Position numbers and translations under genes: made by a program. This document shows positions 9,501 to 18,072 of a stretch of DNA of 28,370 nucleotides, piece by piece. The notes under the pieces are model-generated. The model worked only from the letters and a program-made list of their open reading frames with translations, did no database searches and had not been told where the DNA came from. Source of the stretch: Opitutia bacterium UBA6410 (GTDB taxonomy: Bacteria; Verrucomicrobiota; Verrucomicrobiia; Opitutales; Intestinicryptomonadaceae); the NCBI GenBank assembly GCA_002437405.1, contig DJPO01000017.1:10705-39074 (forward strand), written 5' to 3'. How positions within the stretch are numbered: the first letter of the stretch is position 1; every line of letters starts with the position of its first letter.

Positions 9501-10220
9501 CAGGATTTCGCCGAAATGGACAACGCGGACTTCTCGGCGGTAGAAGCGGAAGTGCGCGAACTGAGGGAAAGAATCGCGGCAATGGGAGCGGTAAATCTGG
9601 TCGCCATCGAGGAATACGCCGAATTGAAGGAACGCTACGACTTCCTAAAGGCGCAAACGGACGACCTGTGGACTTCGAAAAACGCGCTAATCGCCGATAT
9701 CGACGAAATCAACGCAACCTCGCAAAAACTTTTCTCCGACACGTTCGAGCAAATCAGAAAAAATTTCGCATTCACGTTCGACAAAATCTTCGGCGGCGGA
9801 ACAGCCGATCTGAACCTTGTGGAAAGCGAAGACGTGCTCGATAGCGGCATAGAAATAGTCGCGCGCCCACCTGGGACAGTACTGAAAAGCCTTTCGCTGC
9901 TCTCGGGCGGACAGCGCACAATGACGGCAGTTTCGCTGCTGTTCGCGATATATATGGTAAAGCCAAGCCCGTTCTGCGTACTTGACGAATTGGACGCCCC
10001 ACTGGACGACGCCAATATAGGACGCTATACGGATATGCTGAAAGAATTCACGAACTACTCGCAATTCTTGGTAATATCGCACAACAAAAGAACAATGTCG
10101 GCGGCACAGACAATATACGGGGTGACAATGCAGGAAAGAGGCGTAACAAGATTGATCTCAATGCGCTTCAACCGCGACAGCGACACAACGGCGTCAGTAA
10201 AAACAAACCCCGAACAATAA
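6504..10220 (+). CDS. smc: Chromosome segregation/condensation ATPase SMC
   Basis: SMC forms the ATP-driven dimer that, with ScpA and ScpB, folds and helps segregate the chromosome. The 1238-residue product has the full family layout. The N-terminal head carries Walker A GPNGCGKS at residues 31-38. A long Glu/Lys/Ala-rich coiled coil spans roughly 170-500, the hinge about 505-660, and a second coiled coil about 665-1020. The C-terminal head has the ABC signature LLSGGQ near 1132-1136 and Walker B FCVLDELDAPLDD near 1157-1169. The Walker B box reads DELDAPLDD where DEVDAALDD is common, a conservative change. The hinge is recognisable but divergent at its end, where the usual double glycine is not evident. 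scpA and scpB are not in the window. The start has no Shine-Dalgarno and probably depends on alaS transcription. Confidence 0.97.
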   Translation: MYLKRVKINGFKSFADETVMTLTDGITCIVGPNGCGKSNIVDSIRWVLGEQSAKALRGGKMQDVIFQGTETRKPLQFCEVSLLFSDCEKQLGTNFNEVEITRRVSRDGGSDYFINGKAGRLKDIQNLFMDTGIGRVSYSFMVQGQIDQILSSNPGERRAIFEEAAGITKYKTQRREALNKLALVDQNLARATDRIEEISRQIGTLKRQAAKALRYKRLSHRLRHLDLALNAKIYADQSAALAKDEQALAEISEKIAGLSEKLAESERTISQMRTERAAILAELETLRQNAAETRSAKEQAERSSEFADVRKRDLGERLAQIKKELESLAQQLDSLEGREKGDSQVKQMQLELVMADDEVFKQQSAELAQIEQEIREAENALSRAKQNSLVNEGAITRLRSNCTTLELDLKSYQVRHAALADSIFQIKEENAALERRICELAEALDGANERLGEADADIAEAQRKIDELRGQYRSKQMEIQQADRALASKTARLGLLNDFQSRMEGFSDGVKSILKGALGELLPAGGAKIVSQYLEVSDGWTSAFETLLGSALDALALPDSSKLAQILAVLRERNLGKACFQLSESSFQDADFPLPESIKKASEIVKPQSDEIANFAAKTLAGCFFCENIADFAKFAAENRDFKFLYAVARDGSMLDARGIVYASTGEKRDTETSFILRAQEIKRLKEEIERENEALTTLNEAAMSIQSQMDAAEAEIENRKNASAEIKREIAAIGAQTNSANAQKSEKDEDLRKKNAAMAEMENSRFEAEDKLKSAQNALAQAEEGIESAKREVAETENRLAELRESKDVRYSTLSETRLELASKKSRLENLERGLGAIKEQQQQARTAIERRTIESDSILGQIENFDRETAAEKQRAAALAERLEAATEEIEQFRVKVAEAETKLSEFEKSATALREEHMRAGIAKNEIDVRAARLRSKLDFVSEKILNDYETPISAVDWKRELWNADEQFETKIKLEELEDGEVPAKTKEKRGEPTEQDFAEMDNADFSAVEAEVRELRERIAAMGAVNLVAIEEYAELKERYDFLKAQTDDLWTSKNALIADIDEINATSQKLFSDTFEQIRKNFAFTFDKIFGGGTADLNLVESEDVLDSGIEIVARPPGTVLKSLSLLSGGQRTMTAVSLLFAIYMVKPSPFCVLDELDAPLDDANIGRYTDMLKEFTNYSQFLVISHNKRTMSAAQTIYGVTMQERGVTRLISMRFNRDSDTTASVKTNPEQ

Positions 10221-10256
10221 GGGAAACCCACGCGCAAAATTAAACTTTGCGTACAA

Positions 10257-10285
10257 AATCACTTTGTCCAATTTTGAAAGTGATT
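10257..10285 (+). other. Hairpin between smc and its terminator
   Basis: A 9-base-pair stem (10257-10265 with 10277-10285) closes an 11-base loop, starting 36 bases after the smc stop codon. It has no T run, so it is more likely an mRNA 3'-end protecting structure than a terminator. Its role is unknown. Confidence 0.5.
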
Positions 10286-10304
10286 GATGCGCCTTAAAAT
10301 GAAG

Positions 10305-10360
10305 AAAGGCAAAACTCGCAGTGTATTCATACGTGAAGGTTTTGCCTTTTTTTTATTTTT
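10305..10360 (+). terminator. Rho-independent terminator of smc
   Basis: An 11-base-pair stem (10305-10315 with 10339-10349) closes a 23-base loop. The stem ends in a run of eight T, an A and five more T. It would end the alaS-smc transcript about 85 bases past the smc stop codon. Confidence 0.8.
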
Positions 10361-10445
10361 GAAATACGCCTCAATAACGTTGGGAACAATTTATCTCAAA
10401 TGGAGGCACGAACAGTGTGCCAAAACAACCAAGCGAGCGAGTCCA

Positions 10446-10565
10446 TTTTGGAGCTAAAAATTAGACGCAAAAAAGCGGGGAAGTTCGTGGCGTATTAGAT
10501 ACATACGCAAAAGCTTACCTTTCGGAAGCAGAAATCACATACGATTACACCGCAACCCCACAAAA
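10446..10565. repeat. Direct repeat, copy 1 (120 bases)
   Basis: By manual alignment, this stretch matches 10602-10721 at 108 of 120 positions without any insertion or deletion. It contains a small GCGTAT/ATACGC hairpin and a conserved tail beginning AAAAGCTTACC. The offset between copies 1 and 2 is 156 bases. The changes do not favour third codon positions in any frame I tested, so it does not look coding. Confidence 0.85.
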
Positions 10566-10571
10566 AACCCA

Positions 10572-10721
10572 CGAAACGGCAACACAGATTTGGCGTCTCG
10601 CTTTTGGAGATAAAAAATAGACACTAAAAAAGGGCGAAGCTCGTGGCGTATTAGACAGATACGCAAAAGCTTACCTTTCGGAAACAGAAATCACATACGA
10701 TTACACCGCAACCCCGCAAAA
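10572..10721. repeat. Direct repeat, copy 2
   Basis: The part 10602-10721 pairs with copy 1. The part 10572-10664 pairs with copy 3 at 10774-10863, almost identically, differing by a lost A, a lost AG and a few substitutions. Copy 2 therefore links the direct repeats to the left arm of the rpsA-side palindrome. It includes GGGCGAAGCTC followed by a GCGTAT/ATACGC hairpin. Confidence 0.85.
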
Positions 10722-10773
10722 CAAAACGACTGGTAAACCCGCGGGAACGGATTAACCCAAGAAAAAAAACTCC

Positions 10774-10863
10774 CGAAACGGCAACCCGATTTGGCGTCTC
10801 GCTTTTGGAGATAAAAATTAGACACTAAAAAAGGGCGAAGCTCGTGGCGTATTAGACATACGC
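10774..10863. repeat. Direct repeat, copy 3 (partial, forms the left half of a palindrome)
   Basis: This copy matches 10572-10664 closely but lacks the conserved tail seen in copies 1 and 2. In place of the tail it continues into the reverse complement of itself, forming the palindrome at 10788-10920. Confidence 0.85.
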
Positions 10864-10920
10864 GAGAGTTTCGCCCCTTTTTTAGTGGCTAATTTTTAGC
10901 CCAAAAGCGTTCGCCAAATC
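10788..10920 (-). terminator. 133-base palindrome containing the rpsA terminator
   Basis: Arms of about 65 and 63 bases (10788-10852 and 10858-10920) are near-perfect reverse complements around a 5-base loop, TAGAC. The right arm ends at 10920, directly against the rpsA stop codon at 10923-10921. Read on the - strand, the inner part is a GGGGCGAAAC...GCTTCGCCC stem followed by six T, a typical intrinsic terminator. On the + strand the inner stem is also followed by six T, so it can act in both directions. It is far longer than a terminator needs to be. Confidence 0.85.
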
Positions 10921-12579
<1,659 letters not shown>

Positions 12580-12584
12580 TATTG

Positions 12585-12589
12585 TCCTT
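12585..12589 (-). promoter_or_regulatory. Shine-Dalgarno site of rpsA
   Basis: AAGGA on the - strand lies five bases before the rpsA ATG and fixes that start. It is one of only two clear ribosome-binding sites in the window. Confidence 0.75.
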
Positions 12590-12858
12590 GTGGATAATAC
12601 CGTTAATCGCGAGCGAAAAACGGGGTTGATTGTTGTTGTTAAGCCCCCGCGAAGACGCGCGGAGCGTTAGTTAAAGTAAATAGAATTTCAAATATTCGGT
12701 TTGCTTGCAAGCGTTTTTTGCAATTTTTAGCGGATATCCGAAATACGCCAAAAAACGCCGAAAACGAGTACCGCCGAAATTTGACTGACGGGAAAACGGA
12801 AATAAAAAAAATTTTAGGCTTCAAATCGGGCGCGAATGTGCCATACTCGCCTTTAATT

Positions 12859-14277
12859 ATGATACCAGACGTTTTGGCAGAAAGATACGCCTCTAAGGCG
12901 ATGAAGGATAACTGGAGCGCGGAGGGGAAAATCCTCCTCGAACGCGACTTGTGGATTGCCGTTATGAAGGCTCAAAAGGAGCTCGGGCTCGACATTCCGC
13001 AGGAGGCAATCGACGCCTACGAACGCGTCAAAAACAACATACGCGTAGACGAAATCAACAAGCGCGAGAAAATCACGCGCCACGACGTCAAGGCGCGCAT
13101 CGAGGAATTCTGCGAGCTCGCGGGCTTCGAGCACATTCACAAGGGAATGACGAGCCGCGACCTCACCGAATGCGTCGAGCAGCTGCAATGCTACAAGTCG
13201 CTGAAAATCGTCCGCACCAAGGCGGTCGCCGCCCTGCACCTTTTGGCGCAAAAGGCGTATGCGTACAAAGGCGAGATTCTCGCGGCGCGCACGCACAACG
13301 TAATCGCGCAGTTGACGACTTTCGGCAAGAGGCTCGCGGAGTTCGGAGAGGACTTTTTGAGGGCAATCGAAAACGTGCAGGCGCTGCTCGACTCCTACCC
13401 CGTGCGCGGAATCAAGGGCGCGGTCGGCACGCAGCTCGACCAGCTCACGCTCTTTGACGGCGACGCCCAAAAGGCGCGCGCGCTCGACGAAAAAATCCGC
13501 AAGTATTTGGGAATCCCGCACTGCTTCGGCGCGACGGGTCAGGTTTATCCGCGCACGCTCGACTTCGAGGTCGTAAGCCGACTCTTCCAGCTCGCGTCGG
13601 GCCCGTCGTCGTTCGCCAAGACCCTCAGGATTATGGCGGGCGCGGAGCTTGCCAGCGAGGGTTTTGCAAAGGGGCAAACAGGATCTTCGGCGATGCCCCA
13701 CAAGATGAATTCGCGCAGCTGCGAGCGCATAAACGGCTTCCACGCGATATTGCGCGGATTTATGGAAATGGGCTCGGCTCTGGCGGGCGACCAATGGAAC
13801 GAGGGCGACGTGTCGTGCTCTGTCGTGCGCCGCGTAATGCTGCCGGGGGCGTTCTTTGCGATGGACGGACTTTTGGAGACTTTCATTACGGTTTTGAACC
13901 AGATGAAAGTGAACTCGGCGGTAATCGACGCCGAATGCCGCAAGTATATGCCGTTTTTGCTGACGACAACCGTGATGATGAACGCCGTCAAAAAGGGCGT
14001 CGGGCGCGAGGACGCGCACGAGGTCATCAAGGAGCACGCGGTCGCGACGGCAAACGATATGCGCGCGGGGAAAATCGCGTCGAACGACCTGCTCGAAAGG
14101 CTCGCAGCAGACCCGAGAATGCCGCTTGATATGGCGGAGCTCGAGGCAATCCGCGAAAAGGGCTCGAAGGCTACGGGGCTTGCCGAAGCGCAAACCGAAG
14201 ATTTCTGTGCCCGCGCCGAAAAATGGGTCGAACGTTTCCCCGAGGCGGCGGAATACGCGCCCGAGCCGATTCTCTAA
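12859..14277 (+). CDS. purB: Adenylosuccinate lyase
   Basis: It releases fumarate at two steps of purine synthesis: SAICAR to AICAR, and adenylosuccinate to AMP. The 472-residue product belongs to the fumarase/aspartase superfamily. The signature loop GSSAMPHKMNS lies at residues 275-285 and contains the catalytic serine. TSRDLTECVEQLQ and the RTHNVIAQ block supply the other conserved active-site segments. The frame is open 47 codons further upstream, but the conserved N-terminus starts at MIPDVLAERYAS, so I chose 12859. A possible promoter, TTCAAA at 12820 and CATACT at 12842, would leave a very short leader; this is weakly supported. tgt starts 9 bases downstream, indicating one transcript. 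Argininosuccinate lyase is unlikely given the QWNEGDVSCSVVRR segment. Confidence 0.95.
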   Translation: MIPDVLAERYASKAMKDNWSAEGKILLERDLWIAVMKAQKELGLDIPQEAIDAYERVKNNIRVDEINKREKITRHDVKARIEEFCELAGFEHIHKGMTSRDLTECVEQLQCYKSLKIVRTKAVAALHLLAQKAYAYKGEILAARTHNVIAQLTTFGKRLAEFGEDFLRAIENVQALLDSYPVRGIKGAVGTQLDQLTLFDGDAQKARALDEKIRKYLGIPHCFGATGQVYPRTLDFEVVSRLFQLASGPSSFAKTLRIMAGAELASEGFAKGQTGSSAMPHKMNSRSCERINGFHAILRGFMEMGSALAGDQWNEGDVSCSVVRRVMLPGAFFAMDGLLETFITVLNQMKVNSAVIDAECRKYMPFLLTTTVMMNAVKKGVGREDAHEVIKEHAVATANDMRAGKIASNDLLERLAADPRMPLDMAELEAIREKGSKATGLAEAQTEDFCARAEKWVERFPEAAEYAPEPIL

Positions 14278-14286
14278 TCCCGCGAA

Positions 14287-15408
14287 ATGCAAAAAGTCTT
14301 CACTCTAAAAAAAGTCTCGGATAAGTCCAAAGCCCGCCGCGGCGAGTTGCAAACCGCCCACGGGCTAATCCAGACTCCCGTTTTCATGCCCGTCGGAACG
14401 CAGGCGACGGTAAAGTCGCTCACGCCCCGACAGGTCGAGGAGACTGGCGCGCAGATAATCCTCGGGAACACGTACCACCTGAATATCCGCCCGACTTCCG
14501 AGCTAATCGCGCGGTTCGGCGGGCTGCACGGCTTCATGAAGTGGAACAAGCCGATTCTCACCGACAGCGGCGGATTTCAGGCGTTCAGCCTCTCGAAACT
14601 GCGGAAAATCACGGAGGAGGGGATTGCATTTTCGTCGCATCTCGACGGCGCAAAATTGTTTATTTCGCCCGAATCGTGCATGAACATTCAGCGGAATTTG
14701 GGGTCGGACATATGTATGGTTTTGGACGAATGTATCCCCTACCCCTGCGAAAAATCGAAAGTCGTCAAGTCGGTCGAGCGGACTATCCGCTGGGCGAAGC
14801 GTTGCCGCGACGAATACGAAAGGCTCGGGCTGCCCGAAAAGGGGATTCTGGCGTTCGGAATCGTGCAGGGCGGCTGCTACGACGACATCCGAACCGACTG
14901 CGCAAAACGCCTCGCGGAGCTTGATTTCCCGGGGTACGCAATCGGCGGGGTCAGCGTCGGCGAGCCCGAGGAGCAGATGATGCAGCAGGTCGAAGCGTCG
15001 GCGGCGGGGCTGCCGTTCGACAAATCGCGCTATGTAATGGGGGTCGGCACGCCCGTCCAGCTTCTGAAAATGATAGCCCTCGGCGCGGATATGTTCGACT
15101 GTGTAATGCCAACGCGCCTGGCGCGCCACGCGGTCGCCTTCACCCCCGAAGGCCAGATAAATTTGAAAAACGCGAAGTACGCCGAAGACGAATCGCCGCT
15201 CGACAACGAAACGGGCGGGTACTCGGCGGAATTTTCGCGCGCGTATATCCGCCACTTGGTCAAGGCGAACGAAATGCTTGCATGCACGCTGATTTCGATG
15301 CACAATATACGCTTCTTCCAAAACCTTATGTCCGAAGCGCGCAAACACATAGAGCTCGGGGACTACGAGTCGTGGAGCGCGGACTGGATTGCGAGATACA
15401 GACAATGA
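14287..15408 (+). CDS. tgt: tRNA-guanine transglycosylase lacking the usual zinc cysteines
   Basis: Tgt swaps guanine-34 for preQ1 in GUN anticodons, the entry step of queuosine modification in bacteria. The 373-residue TIM-barrel enzyme keeps its catalytic core: Asp93 in LTDSGGFQ, MVLDECIPYP, the GGVSVGEP loop and the nucleophile Asp271 in FDCVMPTR. The C-terminal zinc site is unusual. The family normally has CxCxxC just before a (Y/F)SRAY segment, plus a histidine about 26 residues later. Here residues 304-318 read PLDNETGGYSAEFSR, with all three cysteines gone, while His339 remains in SMHN. No frameshift is evident around this point. The gene lies between purB (9 bases before) and the acyl-activating fusion, whose ATG overlaps its TGA. 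No other queuosine gene is in the window. Confidence 0.93.
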   Translation: MQKVFTLKKVSDKSKARRGELQTAHGLIQTPVFMPVGTQATVKSLTPRQVEETGAQIILGNTYHLNIRPTSELIARFGGLHGFMKWNKPILTDSGGFQAFSLSKLRKITEEGIAFSSHLDGAKLFISPESCMNIQRNLGSDICMVLDECIPYPCEKSKVVKSVERTIRWAKRCRDEYERLGLPEKGILAFGIVQGGCYDDIRTDCAKRLAELDFPGYAIGGVSVGEPEEQMMQQVEASAAGLPFDKSRYVMGVGTPVQLLKMIALGADMFDCVMPTRLARHAVAFTPEGQINLKNAKYAEDESPLDNETGGYSAEFSRAYIRHLVKANEMLACTLISMHNIRFFQNLMSEARKHIELGDYESWSADWIARYRQ

Positions 15409-17915
15409 AAATCCGCCTATTAAAAAACTTCAAACGCCCCGCACTCGTCGGCGACAACTTTGAATATTCGTACTCCGACGCGCTCGCGCGGGTCGAAAAA
15501 GCCGCGGGGATATTCGCGAAATCCGCACCCAAGCATGTCGCGATTTTCGCGGAAAACTCGCCGCTCTGGACGTTCGCGCTCTACGGGGCGTGGCAGGCGG
15601 GCGCGACGGTAATCCCGATTGACGCGAAGTCGTCCGCGGAGGAGACGCGCTTCATTCTCTCCGACGCAACGCCGCAGCTTTTGTGCTGCGACCGCGGCAA
15701 TCTCGAAACCGCGCAGGCGGCAATAGAGGGACTTTCCGAAAAGCCCGACATCGTCGTTTTGGAGGACTTTTTCCCGAGCGAAACCGACGCCGCCCATAGC
15801 GAAAATTTTGAAGTAGTGCGCGAGGAATCCGACTTGGCGTTAATCGTCTACACCTCGGGGACGACGGGAAACCCCAAAGGGGTAATGCTGACTTTCGAAA
15901 ATATGTACGCCAATATGAAGGCTGTCGCCGAGGCGAAGTACTATTTCGACGGAATCCGCGTGCTGGTAATGCTGCCGTTCCACCACATTCTGCCGCTGAT
16001 GGGAACGCTGGTTATGCCGCTGTTCGTGGGCGGGAAGCTCGTGTTCCCCAAGTCGCTATCGCCCGCCGACCTCTCGGGCGTAATGCAAAAGCACCCCGTG
16101 GATATGGTAATCAGCGTGCCGCGCTTCTACGAGCTGCTGCACACTAACATCATGGCGAAAATCAACCACTCGAAAATTCTGAAGTCGATTTTCAATCTCG
16201 CCAAGCTCGTAAACAGTCGCAAGTTTTCCGAAAAGCTGTTTTCGTCAATCCACAAAAAATTCGGCGGCGAAATCAAATTCTGGATTTCGGGCGGAGCTGC
16301 GCTCGACCGCAAGGTCTGGGCTGATTTGGACGTGCTCGGCTTCGGACTGCGCGAGGGCTACGGAATGACCGAATGCGCCCCGATTATCGCCTTCCCGCGA
16401 ATCGGCAGAATTAAAATCGGCTCCCCAGGAGAACCGCTCCCGGGGGTTCAGATTAGAATCGTCGAGGGCGAAATCGCCGTGCGCGGCGGCAACGTCACGC
16501 AGGGCTACTACAACCGCCCCGAAGAAACAAAGGAGGCTATCCGCAACGGCTGGCTCTATACGGGCGACCTCGGGTACGTCGAAAACGGCTACCTTTTCAT
16601 CACGGGCAGGCGCAAGGAAATCATCGTCCTGCCCAACGGCAAAAACATCAATCCCGCCGAAATGGAGGCGCAAATCGCGGCGCAGTCGCACGACGTTCTG
16701 GAGGTCGGCGTTTTGATGTACGAAAACATTTTGCAGGCGATTGTGAGGGTCAAGCCCGAGCTCGTCGCAAGACTCGGCGACGAGGGCGCGGCGGAATATA
16801 TCCGCAACAACGCAATCCTCCCATACAACCGCTCGACCGCCACATACAAGCGCATAATACGAATCGCCATCACGACCGACGACCTGCCCCGCACGCGCGT
16901 CGGCAAGCTCAAGCGTTATCATTTGGCGGCGTATCTGGAAAACATCTCGAAGAAGTCGCCCCTGCCCCCGCAGCCCGAGCCGAAGTCGCAAACCTACGCC
17001 GAACTGAAGGACGTGCTTTCGGGGCAAATCTCGATGCCCGTCACCCCCGACGCGCATATGGAAATGGACTTGGGACTGGACTCGCTCGGCAAGATTTCGA
17101 TACAAAGCTACGTCAAGGAAAACTGCGGCGTGGACGTAGGCGAGCGCGACTTCGAAAAATACTGCACGCTGCGCAAGTTTGCCGAATTCGTCGAAAAAAA
17201 CCGCGACGCGTCATTCGAGCCGCAGACAAAAAACATCACGTGGTCGGACATCATAAACAGCGAGCCCCTGCCCGTTTTGAAAAAGCCGCACTTCTTCCAC
17301 TTCGCGACGATTTCGGTTTTCAGGACGCTCTTTAAAATCTTCTATAAAATCGACTACATCGGCGTCGAAAATCTGGACACCGACAAGCCGATTATCATCG
17401 CGCCGAACCACCAAAGCTACCTCGACGGCGCGTTTGCCGTGGGGGCGTTCTCGAAGACGCAAATCTACAAGACGTACTTTTTCGCCAAGCTGCGCAGCAT
17501 AATCAAGCGCGGATTTATCCGCACATTCGCCGAAAAAAGCAATGTCGTGATTATGGACATAAACGACAATGTAAGCGAGTCGATACGCAAGCTCGCGCAG
17601 GCGTTGCGCGAGGGCAACAGAGTCGTGATTTTCCCCGAAGGGACGCGCACAAAAGACGGGCTCGTCGCGGAGTTCCGCCCGACGTTCGCGATTCTTGCGA
17701 AGGAAATGGGAGTAGCCGTCGTGCCCGTCGCGATAAACGGCGCGTACGCTGCAATCACCCCTGGGTCGACCTTCCCCAAGCGCGGCGCGAAAATCACCGT
17801 CAGCTACCTGCCGCCGATGTCGCCCGCCGAAGGGGAGTCGTACGAAGATTTCTCCAAGCGCGTTCAGACGGAAGTCGAAAAGGCCGTCATCGTCCCGCAA
17901 AACAAGACGCTTTGA
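15405..17915 (+). CDS. Acyl-activating enzyme, acyl carrier and PlsC acyltransferase fusion
   Basis: The 836-residue product joins three lipid-handling modules. Residues 1 to about 530 form an AMP-binding acyl-CoA/acyl-ACP synthetase, with VYTSGTTGNPKGVML near 147-161, YGMTECAP near 319, and the catalytic lysine in PNGKNINPAEME near 412. A carrier-protein-like domain follows, with DLGLDSLGKIS near 555; its DSL serine could take a phosphopantetheine arm. Residues about 640-836 are a PlsC-type glycerophospholipid acyltransferase with NHQSYLD (HX4D) near 667 and FPEGTRTKDG near 745. I infer that it activates free fatty acids, loads them on its own carrier domain and transfers them to a lysophospholipid, as in Aas-type acyl recycling but with the modules in the opposite order. 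The ATG at 15405 overlaps the tgt stop (ATGA), implying translational coupling. No strong transmembrane segment stands out. The acceptor is unknown. Confidence 0.88.
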   Translation: MKIRLLKNFKRPALVGDNFEYSYSDALARVEKAAGIFAKSAPKHVAIFAENSPLWTFALYGAWQAGATVIPIDAKSSAEETRFILSDATPQLLCCDRGNLETAQAAIEGLSEKPDIVVLEDFFPSETDAAHSENFEVVREESDLALIVYTSGTTGNPKGVMLTFENMYANMKAVAEAKYYFDGIRVLVMLPFHHILPLMGTLVMPLFVGGKLVFPKSLSPADLSGVMQKHPVDMVISVPRFYELLHTNIMAKINHSKILKSIFNLAKLVNSRKFSEKLFSSIHKKFGGEIKFWISGGAALDRKVWADLDVLGFGLREGYGMTECAPIIAFPRIGRIKIGSPGEPLPGVQIRIVEGEIAVRGGNVTQGYYNRPEETKEAIRNGWLYTGDLGYVENGYLFITGRRKEIIVLPNGKNINPAEMEAQIAAQSHDVLEVGVLMYENILQAIVRVKPELVARLGDEGAAEYIRNNAILPYNRSTATYKRIIRIAITTDDLPRTRVGKLKRYHLAAYLENISKKSPLPPQPEPKSQTYAELKDVLSGQISMPVTPDAHMEMDLGLDSLGKISIQSYVKENCGVDVGERDFEKYCTLRKFAEFVEKNRDASFEPQTKNITWSDIINSEPLPVLKKPHFFHFATISVFRTLFKIFYKIDYIGVENLDTDKPIIIAPNHQSYLDGAFAVGAFSKTQIYKTYFFAKLRSIIKRGFIRTFAEKSNVVIMDINDNVSESIRKLAQALREGNRVVIFPEGTRTKDGLVAEFRPTFAILAKEMGVAVVPVAINGAYAAITPGSTFPKRGAKITVSYLPPMSPAEGESYEDFSKRVQTEVEKAVIVPQNKTL

Positions 17916-18007
17916 TTCGCCAAATCACTCCGTTGTTTCGTCGGGATTGACTTGCTTCGGGGCAACCCGACAATCTCTCGAGGCAGTCCGTCAACTACAG
18001 AAAAGAA

Positions 18008-18034
18008 AAAAAAGCCCGCTATGCGGGCTTTTTT
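18008..18034. terminator. Bidirectional terminator between convergent genes
   Basis: A perfect 12-base-pair stem (18008-18019 with 18023-18034) has a GCCCGC core flanked by A and T runs and a 3-base loop, TAT. It can end the purB-tgt-fusion transcript from the left and the esterase transcript from the right. The gap between the two stop codons is 157 bases. Confidence 0.9.
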
Positions 18035-18072
18035 CGTCGCCTTTCGGCGTGCGATAGGACTTGCAGACGGCT

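Larger units (their letters stand above)
10221..10920. other. Gene-free interval of 700 bases, rich in repeats and hairpins
   Basis: No open frame here looks like a gene. Only short frames exist, and they are interrupted by stops in every repeat copy. The interval holds, in order, a 9-base-pair hairpin (10257-10285), the smc terminator (10305-10360), two 120-base direct repeats, a third partial copy, and a large palindrome touching the end of rpsA. smc and rpsA converge on it, so no promoter for a neighbouring gene is expected inside. Confidence 0.85.

Noticed and set aside
10446..10755. Short peptide frame through the direct repeats reading AYLSETEITYDYTATP
   Set aside because: The peptide is similar in copies 1 and 2, but the substitutions do not favour third positions, each copy is cut by stops, and there is no start site. 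The DNA similarity alone explains it.
10446..10863. CRISPR array
   Set aside because: The repeats are about 120 bases, spaced 156 and 201 bases apart, and diverged, unlike 24-40-base identical CRISPR repeats. There are no cas genes.
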